Part shown: piece by piece, positions 10,889 through 21,713 of the stretch
Position numbering within the stretch: the first letter of the stretch is position 1
How the letters are laid out: each line of letters begins with the position of its first letter
Source of the DNA: Cystobasidium ongulense
Lineage: Eukaryota > Basidiomycota > Cystobasidiomycetes > Cystobasidiales > Cystobasidiaceae
Direction of reading: 5' to 3'
NCBI GenBank assembly: GCA_022835595.1
Contig: BQUP01000012.1
Coordinates: 1-64,000, forward strand
Length of the DNA stretch: 64,000 nt
The notes under the pieces: model-generated
Database searches by the model: none
What the model saw: the letters and a program-made list of their open reading frames with translations, nothing else
Told to the model about the DNA's origin: nothing
Program-made: the position numbers and the translations under genes

Positions 10889-12733
10889 ATGCATACCGAA
10901 GATCTGCCTGACACACGCAAGTATCCAGCACAACAGCATGCTCGCAAGGTCTTCACCGAACTCTTCAAGAGCTGCAATGCGGCTGACGAAACGATCACCA
11001 TCTTTCTGGATGGAGATCCGACAAAGTACAGACACGATACAGACAGGCAAGCAAGAAAGCACAAAAAATAGCGTTGGTGCCTTGGTTTAACATTCACTGC
11101 TTTCACAGAGAACTGCCATTTCGGTAGGCAGCAGAATTGGCCTTTGGTGCATCAGCCACCAGTAACTGACGTATCCATGTTGATATGGCTGACATGCGTA
11201 CAGGCAAGAAAGCAATTTCTACTATCTTACCGGATGTGATATACCTGGCTCGAAGCTAGTAGCGACAGGTCAAAGCAGAAAAGGAGATCTCTTCATTAAT
11301 CTTACGCTTCTTATCCCAGAGGTATGTCGAGGTAGACAAGCAGAACAAGCATACGGTCTAGAGACAGCCAACAAACCCACCTTGTCTACCTCGTCAGGTC
11401 GACGAGCTCGACGTGATGTGGTCAGGGATGCCTTTGTTGCCTCACGAAGTAGCCGAGCAACTCGATGTGGACCAGGTATTTGACTTCTCCGCAGTGGACG
11501 ACGTATTCGGCAAGCTATCCGCATCTACCATACACGTTCTTCCAGGCTACACTCTTCCCAGATTGACAAAGACATTCGAGACAACAGACAAACACCTCCT
11601 TATGGCCTGTCAGGAGGCAAGATTGACGAAGACATCGTACGAAATCGAGCTTATTCAACAAGCCAACGACATTTCCTCGCGCGCACATGAAGGTGTCATG
11701 CGATCACTTGGCTCTGGCAACTTAGCGTCAGAATACGAAGCAACAGCTGTATTCAACTACTACTGCGCGAAACAGAATTCCAAAGGGCTAGCATACGAAG
11801 TGATAGCGGCGTCAGGTACAAATGCCGGTACATTACATTATATCAAGAATCACCGTTCCTTCCCCTCAACGGAACATGCGGATTTACTACTGCTTGATGC
11901 GGGATGTGAATGGAAATACTATGCTGCCGATATCTCAAGGACATTCCCTGTCGGTAACGGAGGTAAATTTAGTAAAGAAGCAAAAGACATTTATCAGCTT
12001 GTAGAGAAAATACAGGATGCAGTCTACGTTCATTTACGACCTGGATGCGTGTGGGAAAATATGCAGCTACTCATGCACAAAGTATTAGCTGGAGGCTTGA
12101 TCCAGCTTGGTATCTTAAAAAGCAAAGCAGTGGCAGGACCAACCAGCGGAAACGACCAAGACGATGCTCAAGGCTACAGAGATCAAAATGATCTTGTACA
12201 GGAGGTATTGAAGAGTGGTATCACCGCTGCGTTCTGTGGGCATGGTCTGGGTCATGCGCTCGGTCTAGACGTACATGACTCCGCCCTAGCTGCAAGACCA
12301 GAAGGGCCAAGTTCGCATCCCCTTGCCAAATACTTGCGTTTCAGGCGAGTACTCGAAGAGGGTCATGGTGAGTTATCTTTATTCATTACCAATACCAACT
12401 GTATTAAGCGCGTTCTTACTGTTTGCTCGCTGTAGTCGTGACTGTCGAGCCTGGGTGCTATTTCAATCCCTTCCAATTGCAACCATTCATGGATTCGCCA
12501 TATCTTGACAAGGCGGTTCTGGAGAGATACATGTCCGTCGGAGGAGTGCGTATTGAAGATGAGTGAGTGCAGATAGCCCTCACAGATTATGTAGTGTCTC
12601 TGTAACTAACGACCCATTCGCTATCTCCAGCATCCTGATTACGAAAAATGGCTTCCACAATTTTACGAGCGTACCTAGAAGCGTTGAAGAAGTAGAAAGG
12701 CTATGTCAGATGAACGTGCCAATTGGCAAGTAA
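10889..12733 (+). CDS. Xaa-Pro dipeptidase / aminopeptidase (prolidase, M24B)
   Basis: Metallopeptidase that removes residues ahead of proline, probably cytosolic. Six exons (10889-11046, 11109-11123, 11204-11321, 11398-12367, 12436-12562, 12631-12733) give 496 aa. The N-terminal part has K-Y-P-A-x-Q-H-A-R-K-V and [12 protein letters not shown]; the pita-bread domain has the five dinuclear-metal ligands Asp264, Asp275 (D-A-G...A-A-D-I-S-R), His383 (G-H-G-L-G-H), Glu425 (V-E-P-G) and Glu461 (R-I-E-D-D). Intron 1 (11047-11108) begins with GC rather than GT (CAG/GCAAGC); no nearby GT keeps the frame, and the join restores D-T-D-R-E-L-P-F-R-Q. Exon 2 is only 15 nt. Resembles fungal pepP-type enzymes more than mitochondrial Icp55, as no targeting sequence is obvious. 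Confidence 0.92.
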
Positions 12734-12750
12734 GTCAAACGTCTGTAGCG

Positions 12751-12794
12751 ACCATGAGAGACTTCATGTATCACCATGAGAGACTTCATGTATC
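12751..12794. repeat. 22-bp tandem duplication in 3' flank of peptidase gene
   Basis: A 22-base unit starting ACCATGAGAG and ending ATGTATC occurs twice in direct succession, 12751-12772 and 12773-12794, with no mismatch. Each unit contains the inverted halves CATGA/TCATG and could fold into a small hairpin. It lies 17 bp after the stop codon. Confidence 0.9.
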
Positions 12795-12877
12795 ACAGCC
12801 ACGAAAAGAACCGAGTGTGTCCGGGATAAAAGTGTGGTAGAAGTCGAATTGAATTGCAAAGATCATTTAACTACGAA

Positions 12878-15441
12878 TCAATCGCTATCAGAATCACTGC
12901 TACTGCTTTCTTCTTCCTCTTCCGACTCGCTGGAGGTATATTCTTCCTCCTCATCTCCATCTTCAATCTTTTTGAATGGTTGACCTCGCATAGCCGCCAT
13001 CTGTCCCGCAATAGTATCTTCATCAGGTTCAGAGATATCATCATCATCGTCCCCATTTTCCTCCTCCTGAGGTGCTTTGACCTCCATCATCATGTCCTTC
13101 TGTGCATCTGCTCCCACGTATGAACTATTCTTAACGTACGTTTGGAACGTATACAAGCCAGCTTGAGGTGGAGCTTGGAAAGTGAGCTGCATCGTTCTGA
13201 TCTTGTTGTAGCCGAACTGATTGAATCGTGTCGGAGGCACGAAAACTCGGCCTAGCTTATGGTCTCCTACGAAGACTGACCATGTAGGCATTCGTGTAGT
13301 TGGGAAGCGTGGTGCATGCACAGGTATATCAGGCGTTTCGCCCATAGTACCAGCCTTTTTGCGGCCTATGAGCTCATCTATATCCTTCTCGTCAGCTTCT
13401 TCCATTGCAAGATCGTCTGCTTTGCCGTTGATCTGCAGAGCAGGAGGTGGCGAGTACGACGGCGGTGTGATGCGGACTTTCAAGTTGAGCTGGACGAAAG
13501 ATCCAGGTGTAACAGTCTTCTCGCCAACGACTGAAGTGCAATCCATGTCAGCCATGCAGTCCAAATAAATATGAAGATTTCCTTCAGCTTGCCTTGAAAG
13601 CGCGCATCTATGATCTCGAGAGTTGGCCAGTTTTCAGCGATCTTGACGGCATGCTCGTACTCTTTTGGACTCAAATCCTGGAGTAAATCCTTTCGTTCCT
13701 TACTGGGCATCTTGACAATAGCAGGTATGCTAGTCACTCCTTTCTTTGCGAGTGCTTCTGCTTGTTCAACGGTAACACCTGGCAGTTGAAGGAGCGGTGA
13801 CAATTTAGGATGGAAGGCTTGGATTATGTGTTGCTGCACGTTCAAAACGGTCAAGTATGCTGAAAGCCAGTTGTGTGCCAAAGAAATATGCATGAGGGAT
13901 GTGCAAAGAGTAATCGACTTCTCCACGACGGCCATTTGGTCTATACCGAAATAAGAAGTTCAATCAAGGCTCTTATTTGGGCAGAGACATTTGAGACTCA
14001 CCTCGGAGTAGGGCAGTGTCTTCCACTGGTACCCGGAGCATATGTGAATATAGGAGAAGAGCAGCTTTTCCAGCATAAGGTTTCTTGGACTTTAACGCAT
14101 TTTCAATGAAAGCAGTATCAATTTGGTGATACTTCATCGATTCGAAAACCGTGCCTTGTAGATTGGCGAACGCAGTTTCATTGTTGAGACTCTTGATTAC
14201 CGAACCTTTCGGGCTTCTAGGGGAGAATTCTGCACTTGAGCTGATGATCTCGACTGCACGTTCAAAGTCTACATCTTCTTTGAGCTCCTTGAAGTACGCA
14301 TCGGCAGTGACAGTCAAAGCACCATCTTTCGTGATACGACGGGATCCGTACCACCAACTGCCGACGAACCAAGGCAGGAAGATACCGAAGAGCAGCCCAT
14401 ACACTCCAAGTACGTAGCCGTTGTTCTGCGTCTCAATCATCCACTTGGGCAATGCGATACCCATGGAGAACTCTTGCTTGCCATCGGGATGGCCGTATTG
14501 CTCATAGTTCTGTCGGATCTGGTCATCTGTGAGACTGGCGAATTGAAAAGTTAGTCAGTCAACAAGTATGATCAAGGTAATGGAGGTAGTAAAAGACTGC
14601 TTACGCTTTGTATGCTTTCGTAAGCTCAACAAAGTGATTGTCCGCCTCTTCCTTTGTCTGATTATCCGCGAGACGAAGCTTGTCCGGGTGGCTGTTAGAC
14701 ATGGTCAGCCCATACGAGATACAGAAGTCATATGAAAACATTCTTGACGTACAATTTCAAACTTAGTCTCTTATAGAACTTCTTGATTTCTCGCTCAGAG
14801 GCGCCCTGCAAAGCGCGTAACTTATCAGGCCACTTCTTGGTACGCAGCAGTATTACGGACGATGCCAGACTTACTGTGCTGATTCCTAGGATCTTGTATG
14901 GATCGTAGAAGGTGACTGGCGATTCGTACTGCAGTGCTCGTTGAAGCACAAAAGCGAATGCCACCCAGCCGAGCGCGAGTGCCACGTGTCTGGAAATTGA
15001 AAAGTACGCGGTCAGCCTGGATTCGCGCCTGTATGAGTATACTTCTGCGTATAAAGCAATACGTACGACTTGGATAGACCCCAAGCACGGCTTCTGCTCT
15101 TGCGTACCGTCTCGTGCTTTGTGTTCCAGCCAGCGACCGGTGCCTTGGCTTTTGAAGCAGCTGCGTCTGGAGGACAAGGGCGTACCACAGAAGCAGCACA
15201 GCAGGAGTCAGCATGCAGAAGCCAGCATAGTATACACAAGACAGCGCATCAGACTACTCACCCTTGGGCCTCAGCGCGAAGTAGGTCCACGGCAGCAGGA
15301 TAAAGGTGAGAAAGGTGATCAGGAAGAACTGCGCAATGGTACACGACGCGACGAAGGGTCAGCGAGTTCGGCAAGCTGTTTGCAATCCATGCATGCACTC
15401 ACAAAGTACTGTCCCGTCTCATCGTAACTGTAGCTCGCCAT
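12878..15441 (-). CDS. SEC63: Sec63, ER membrane J-domain translocon subunit
   Basis: Sec63 recruits the lumenal Hsp70 (BiP/Kar2) to the Sec61 channel for post-translational translocation. Nine exons (15403-15441, 15262-15328, 15067-15166, 14875-14989, 14753-14805, 14605-14691, 14002-14534, 13593-13940, 12878-13530) give 664 aa, close to the yeast length. Visible parts: a short N-terminus and first membrane span, a second span, the lumenal J domain with D-P-Y-K-I-L-G-I-S, A-S-E-R-E-I-K and the H-P-D-K signature split across an exon junction, a third span ending F-V-G-S-W-W-Y-G, the Brl domain and a strongly acidic C-terminus ending in Asp/Glu/Ser runs, as known for Sec62 binding. The intron at 13531-13592 has a GC donor (CAAG/GCAAGC); the join gives D-A-R-F-Q-V-V-G-E-K. 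It converges on the peptidase gene with 144 bp between stops. Confidence 0.95.
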
Positions 15442-15801
15442 GGTCGTGGCTGCAGCTGGTCGCTTGGAGAGAAAGCCAGTTCCGACGTCGCCTCTTGACT
15501 TGAGGCCAATTCGGTCAGACCAGGATTCGACAGTCCATCTGGCATCCGACAAGCCATCCAGTCACTCTCACTCGAACAGCAAGCGCATCACTGATTCACT
15601 GCGTTGAGAAAGAAGTCTGCCATCGCAACTGTCGCCACCTACGAAGCCTAGAGAAGCAATTCGGACTGGACTCGCTTGGAGAGTCAGATTCATACTAGAT
15701 ACCTCTGAAAGGACAATCCAAAGAAGGTGTGCTTTAGCTGATACGGTTCAGGCTTCAGGCCGTGAGACCCCGGCTGATAGCAACTGTCCCACAAAGCAAG
15801 T
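15442..15801. promoter_or_regulatory. divergent intergenic region, SEC63 / small coiled-coil gene
   Basis: The 360 bp between the start codons of two divergent genes. No coding sequence or obvious box motif was seen; promoter function is inferred from position. Confidence 0.4.
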
Positions 15802-16584
15802 ATGCAAGAGAACCTACAGTTGGCCATATCGGCCAACGCTGCTATCAAAGCAGTTCTAGTAGACAAGGAGAATGCGATAATGGAAAGCCTTGAAGAAGCA
15901 AGTCGGCATTTATCGGAGCTCATAGACAACTTGGAGTCAGAATTCTTGAGGTGCGCGCAATGCAGGTCTTTAAAGTCCAAATGAAGATATCCACAAGTCT
16001 GACATAAATTGCGTTCTACAGCCACTCAAAAGGCTCACCTCTTGTGAGCTCCAGCTGCAGTACTCCCCTGCCGAGTAATTGCCAAGGCTAACTATGCCTT
16101 CTTATTTAGTCTGTAGCTTCCGACAGTCAAGCAACCGGGAATCTCGGCCATACAGACCTTGTGCTTGCTGTGAGAGGGAGCACCAACCTGATCTTGGCGG
16201 TGTAATTAGCTCATCCATTCGTCTTCTTGGATTCTGCTAGTCTCAGCGAGAGTACATGCAGTCTACGATACAGCTCCTAAACAAGAAAGAAGAAGCCACG
16301 GAAAGGATGAGAACTGAGCATAATGGACTCATAAAGGTCAGTTTGTTGAAGCGGGCGCGTTTTACGTCCATTATTCTGACAATGTCGGCTGAATATGCAG
16401 GAACTGATGATTGCACACGAAGAGACAATGAGGCATATCACGCAAAGTCGTGAAGAAACGACGCGAGTACGTTGAAAGTATGGTAAATCTGCAGTCTATC
16501 CTCTGACAATAGCTCTGTCTTCTTTAGGCTCTTACAACACAATTAATGCAGAAGGTTGAAAAGAACGAAAATGATAGTCGCTGA
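15802..16584 (+). CDS. small predicted coiled-coil protein, function unknown
   Basis: Not recognised. Six exons (15802-15950, 16022-16043, 16110-16199, 16241-16336, 16401-16466, 16528-16584) join in phase to 159 aa. Residues about 20-50 are a Glu/Leu-rich helix (K-E-N-A-I-M-E-S-L-E-E-A), then a Ser/Gly linker, then a long charged helix from about residue 90 to the end with spacing typical of a coiled coil (K-K-E-E-A-T-E-R-M-R, then H-E-E-T-M-R-H-I-T). No membrane segment or signal peptide. Exon 2 is only 22 nt and is placed by its GTGAGC donor and by phase. The size and helix content fit a subunit of a small helical complex such as a kinetochore, tethering or motor-adaptor assembly, but I cannot choose among these. 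Confidence 0.55.
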
Positions 16585-16884
16585 AAACAAAGCAGTGCAG
16601 TATTGGTTCAAGCGAATCGAAACAATTGTCGCCCTCTGTAGCTATATGATAAATACAGTCTTGCCCTGTTCTCATGTCCTGAAGCACGAAGCTGTCATTC
16701 CCTCTCACTTCCCTCAGACGGTCCAAGCGGACCTGCTCCCCTCTTACTTTTTCCCCGACTGATGTCTCTCAGGTTGAATGGCTCAGCTCTGTGAGGTCGA
16801 CTTCTGCAAGGCTCTAAATCTGTAAACACCGCTTCAACTACTTCTTCAAGCCTCTCCTGGACTGTTCGAGCTGGCTTCTCCATC

Positions 16885-19293
16885 ATGGGCAACGCCCACC
16901 GCTCGCGTCCTGCCACCAAACGGCCGCATATACAAAAGGCGCCGAAGGAGGACAGAGTCAGCCAACATGAGATTGACAAGAGGAAGAAGTACATCGATAA
17001 CGTACGACGTACTGGGATTCACTGGGAGCATCAGTGAGCTGTTCTTGTTGCCTGCACGTGCCCGTCGCGTCGTCCCGTCTGCCTTGCTTTGCACGACACC
17101 GTCGATGGTGTCGAGAGTTAGGACGATGCTGAACAGTCCATTTGCATCATTAGTGTTCAACGCCTCGAAAGGAAATATCCCAACAGCATGCTCAGCGTTT
17201 ACGCCGAATTGGTCGACGATGTGAGGAAGCACCGAGCGAAGAAAGCAGCTAAGAAAGGTGAGACTCATACAGCACAGATAGCGTGTGAATTTCTTCAGGA
17301 CTGATGATAGTTGGTCCATCTTACCACTTGCAGCCAAGCTCGAGGAACGGCAAAACAGAAAGTCAATTGTATGCTCTAGCTCTTCCAATGAACTCACTTC
17401 CAGCTCCATCTCCAGCTCCGGCACTGAAGCATCTGGGCAAACGTTCCAAAGCACGAGAGTGACACAAGCCATGCTCGAACGCAACCGAGGAAGACCCCGT
17501 GCATCGTCTAAGAAGGCATTCACGCTATCTCGCCAACCGACGCCCCGACGGGAAAAGTCTGTTTCTCGACAAGCCTCTGAGGCAACGCATTTCAGCCTTT
17601 CCGATGATGGCTCCTCGACACATGACATTGGACTCGCAAGTGATCCAAGTTTTGACGATGTGACCGTAAGCTCCCTACAAGCAAGTACGCATTGTAGTTT
17701 GATCCCAGCTCACCCCTACCCATCTGTCTTTCAACACAGCCTACGGCCAGTGCCGACTTTTTTGCTTCGGGCTACACGTCCCAACCCTATGAAAGAAAGC
17801 GGGGAATTACTTACGAGGACTTGTCTTCTGACTCTGAAAGTTCGAAGAAACGCGTCAAGAAATCGAACAGCAGCCAAGCCCGCGTCTCGGAAGCTACCTC
17901 TGCTTCGAAAGAGCCTACTCCTCGATTATTCAGGGGCGTTGAACGCAGCACGAACGTCAAGCGCTCCAAAAGTAAGGACACCAGTCAGCAAACGAGCAAG
18001 CATGATTCCCAGCTCCTGAGCAGTAGTACCGGTTCATCGACATTACAATCGTTTTCGAACAATGAAAATCCAGCCGGCATTAGGAATGATAGCGCTCAAT
18101 CTTCTCAGGCTATGCCCTCCAGTTCTCAGACGTCAATCGGCTCAGCTATCGACGAGCTCATGCATGAAGACGGTACTGCCCGGGAATACATACCACTAGA
18201 AGATGCCTTTGCTCCTGCAGTCACCGATACACCAACTATCAATCTTTCCAGCAAGAAAACCTCTGTTGTAGCAGTCCAAGAGCAGTATATGAACGCGAGC
18301 AGCAATAATATGGTGGAAGGTATGAGAGGCTCTAGCTCAATCAATACAAAGTACTCGACCGCCAACGAGAGTCTTTTCGAACCCATGCCTGTAACGGCAT
18401 TACCGACATCAGATTCTAAATTTTGGCACCGGCCTCAGTCGGATCCAGCTGGACCAGCCCAGACAAGTGGCCCCACGTACGAAGCCACGTCCTCGAACAT
18501 TGATCCTGCAATCGCTTCTATAATATGCAAGCCGAATGGACTGTCAGACTTTCTGAACAATATGAAGTCTGCAATGGAAGCTGGACCAGCGCAAAGCGAG
18601 TCGATCAATCAGCCTGCTCGACATGGGGACGGTCAACAGCCTGCAACCAGCACAAACATATTGGCACCTGTCTTTCCAGCTTCAAATGATGCCAACCATG
18701 GAACTGATACTTCTGACACTTGCATGGCAAGTGGTGCCGATAATGATGAAGATGCTATTGAAGGCAACGTCACAAGGGCGAAGGCATCTTTTGGTGAAGG
18801 GATTGATGGTTATCATGTCCTTACCAGAACCGCCAGTCGCTTCCCCTGCGATGTGCACGCTTCGACAGACAATCCGAAGCTGCCTACATCAACCAATCTA
18901 ATCGCCACCCCTGCTGTTTCTGTACCGCTACCCGCTGCCATACCCAAACTTTTGTTGTTGCATGGTGCAAGCGTTGTCAACACTCTCGACGGCAACGAGA
19001 TGCAGCAACATGGTCCTAGCTTAGAGAAGCAGGACAGCAAAGTACCTGCCGCAGCAAATTGCCCTATCGCAAGCTTGAAGATCAACCCGATTTTCATCAA
19101 GGTATTACTCGATAATGCTTTTGTGACTATTTCCGACCTAGCAGACGCGAATATGACCAGGGACGACATTCGATTATTGGCTGCATCAATTCAGGAGGAG
19201 CAAAAGATTAGCAAGTCGGAGACAATCGTTGCTATTCTCAGATTGAATGCAGCACTGCAAAACTTTCAGCAGAAGCAGGCCGTCGGCCAGTAA
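16885..19293 (+). CDS. Ser/Thr-rich protein, function unknown
   Basis: Not recognised. Four exons (16885-17001, 17137-17257, 17334-17665, 17740-19293) give 707 aa. The first 80 residues are basic and probably structured (R-K-K-Y-I-D-N, L-E-R-K-Y-P-N-S, V-D-D-V-R-K-H-R-A-K-K-A-A-K-K), the following 500 are Ser/Thr/Ala/Asn-rich and look disordered, and the last 70 or so (from I-N-P-I-F-I-K-V-L-L) form a hydrophobic/charged segment with a possible SAM-like or helical fold ending in an L-N-A-A-L-Q-N-F-Q helix. The basic ends suggest a nuclear or chromosome-associated protein. No catalytic motif. The start is the first in-frame ATG; the 135-nt first intron is longer than most here. Confidence 0.6.
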
Positions 19294-19498
19294 TTAGCAA
19301 GCTAGCAATGCGTAGACAGACATATGTAGCATATTATATCGCAATCAACTCTAGCAGCAATAGCAATATCACCGGCCAGCCTTTTGGCGCCCACCAGCGC
19401 TTCTGCCGAAAGCTCGCCAAGCTGACTAAGCGGCTTCGGGGCCAATCCACCACCATCTGGTGGGCGCTGCTTTGCTCCACACCACAACTGTACCAACA

Positions 19499-20999
19499 AT
19501 GGCAGACGACGCTCCAAAGCCTGGAGAGGTGCAAGAGCTCACAGGAGCACCGCTCAACACCTTTGCGTCCTTCCAGAACGAGGTCCGTTGCGACCTGCTT
19601 AGTGGAGCCCTACGCCGGCTATCTGCAGCCGAATAAATGCCTGCTGATCCGCACACCCTCAGATATACGGCACATTCAAGGACACGCCCTTCCCTGTAGC
19701 ATATGACAAGCTAGAGGAAGCAGCCAAGAAGAAGCTTCCCAGCGGCAATTACAACTATGTCGCTGGCTCTGCTGGATCTGGCGAAGAAACCGCACGTGCA
19801 AATCGGGAAGCTTTCAATGACTATCACATCATTCCGACCATGCTCCGAGATGTCAATAAGCGGGACATGAGCGTGACTTTGTTCGGAGAGAAGCATGCTG
19901 CACCCTTGCTGCTGGCCCCGGTTGGAGTTCAAGGCATCATGCATCCTGACGCAGAGGAGGCGACGGCTAGAGCAGCTTCGAACGTCGGCATCGGCATGAT
20001 CCTCAGTACAGCCGCTACTCGGTCGATGGAGAAAGTGGCAGCAGCTAATGGGGACGGTCAACGATGGTACCAGCTGTATTGGTATGTTAGGTAGTTGACA
20101 TGACTCCGTCGCGAAGCTGAGTCTGCCCTCTTATAGGCCAGTATCGAAAGATTTTACCCTGTCCCTCCTTTCCCGTGCTAAAGTTTCAGGCTACACAGCT
20201 TTAGTCGTCACGCTCGACACCTTCTCGCTTGGATTCAGGCCACGCGATCTTGAACAAGCCTATCTACCCTTCCTGAAAGGTGAAGGATGCCAGATGTACT
20301 TTTCAGACCCAGTTTTCATGAAAAAGCATGGCGAAGATCACACTGATACAAAATGGAATGGACCTGGCGAATCGCCCATTGGTGTCGAAGCGCAGAGTCG
20401 GGATGAGACGCAGAAATACCGCTTGTTGGAACTGTCACTTGCCGCACTGGGCGAAACAAGCAGAGGCCACTTCTTCACTTGGGAAGATGTCGCTTTCTTG
20501 CGGAAGAACTGGGATGGACCTCTTATCCTGAAAGGCATTCAATCAGCGGAAGATGCCGAGAAAGCTATCGATGCAGGAGTTAATGGCATTGTCGTATCTA
20601 ATCATGGCGGTCGACAGGTAAACGGTGCTACTGCTTCGTTGAGAGCTCTCGACAAGATCACTCAATCCAAGAAGGTCACCAGTTCGGACCTCACCATCTT
20701 GTTCGACTCCGGTATACGTTCAGGAGCCGATATGATCAAAGCTCTAGCCCGTAAGTAGCTTTGCAGGAAGTGCAGCCTTACAAGATTGCTGACTTTTCTC
20801 TCCTTCAGTCGGAGCACATGCATGCCTGCTAGGAAGGCCTTTCATGTGGGGCCTGGCGCTAGGAGGGGAAGAAGGCGTTGAGCATGTACTACGATGCCTG
20901 CTTGCCGATTTCGATATAACGATGGCATTGAGCGGCAGGCGGACTGTTGAAGATCTGGATAGATCGGTGTTATTGTTCAATAAAGTATCGAAATTGTAG
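19499..20999 (+). CDS. FMN-dependent 2-hydroxyacid dehydrogenase/oxidase
   Basis: TIM-barrel flavoenzyme that oxidises an L-2-hydroxyacid such as lactate or glycolate. Four exons (19499-19582, 19663-20081, 20137-20750, 20809-20999) give 435 aa. Features: N-E-I-Y-G near the start, L-A-P-V-G-V-Q-G and M-I-L-S-T-A-A-T-R-S FMN-contact segments, W-Y-Q-L-Y-W, the active-site His324 and Arg in S-N-H-G-G-R-Q-V-N-G, and D-S-G-I-R-S-G-A-D-M-I-K-A-L-A-L-G-A near the end. There is no cytochrome b5 domain, so it is not a flavocytochrome b2. The G-F-R-P-R-D-L insertion and overall length are like fungal lactate 2-monooxygenase-type proteins. No peroxisomal SKL ending and no obvious signal peptide, so a cytosolic place is likely. 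Confidence 0.9.
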
Positions 21000-21713
21000 T
21001 TTCAGCTGGAGATAAGTCAAGAGGACGAATAGATTGTCGAATTCGGAAATCTTTGCATGTTACTTGGGGTTTTTAGTTACTACCGGCTATTCGTGAAGTT
21101 CCTCGGGTTTTGGATTTCATTGGCTGTTCAAAATAACAGACTATCGTCATACAGTTCCTGTAGCCTATGGTCGTTTTCTCTGATCATCTATCTACTCTTG
21201 CGGCAGCTGTGCTCCTCCATATCGATGTCCCAGAAAAGAGCAATCTCAGACTTCTGCTTTCACAACTTACGTTCTTCACAGGCTGACCTCGACGTGTAGA
21301 GTGGTGGTATTTTCGGACGTGACGATTTTCTTCCAAACATCCGTAGCTATGACATACTTTTGACCGCTTCTGTTCATACTGTATAGGCTTGCTCTGCCGT
21401 CAACAGTCAACATGACGTGGAATGAGAATTTTGGAGGATAGGTGTACGCTAGAGCTGGTACTTGATTCTTGAGATACATTATGGTATCCTGGGAGATAGA
21501 TCCCCGAAGTCAGCTTGTACAGTCATGTACTTCGAACACCTAGTCCTGAGCTGGTCGAAATCAAAATGGCGAGCTTCGAGCGGCTTAGCCGGCACCGCTC
21601 TACCGTCAGTACCGGTAGTAAGCAAGCCACCCCAAGGCGAAAGAAGTCAGCATCCCTCAAGGTATCGTTTAATTTTGAATTTGATTGCTCATTGCGTCTT
21701 GAACAACGTCATC
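21000..21713. other. unresolved intergenic region, possibly with a small gene
   Basis: Between the convergent hydroxyacid dehydrogenase and pantothenate kinase genes. It is longer than the other convergent gaps here and contains one protein-like minus-strand frame (see the entry at 21276-21488). The rest shows no supported feature. Confidence 0.4.
21276..21488 (-). CDS. possible 3' exon of an uncharacterised small gene
   Basis: A minus-strand frame of about 70 codons with protein-like composition, including Y-T-Y-P-P-K-F-S-F-H-V, V-D-G-R-A-S-L-Y-S-M and V-I-A-T-D-V-W-K-K-I-V, ending at TGA. It follows a good acceptor (CTCCCAG at 21489-21495 on the minus strand). An upstream frame (A-K-P-L-E-A-R-H-F-D-F-D, about 21540-21600) also looks coding, but joining them in phase would need an intron of only 32 nt, so I could not complete a gene model. 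Alternatively it is long 3' untranslated sequence of the kinase gene. Function unknown. Confidence 0.3.
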   Translation of the reverse strand, partial: DTIMYLKNQVPALAYTYPPKFSFHVMLTVDGRASLYSMNRSGQKYVIATDVWKKIVTSENTTTLHVEVSL

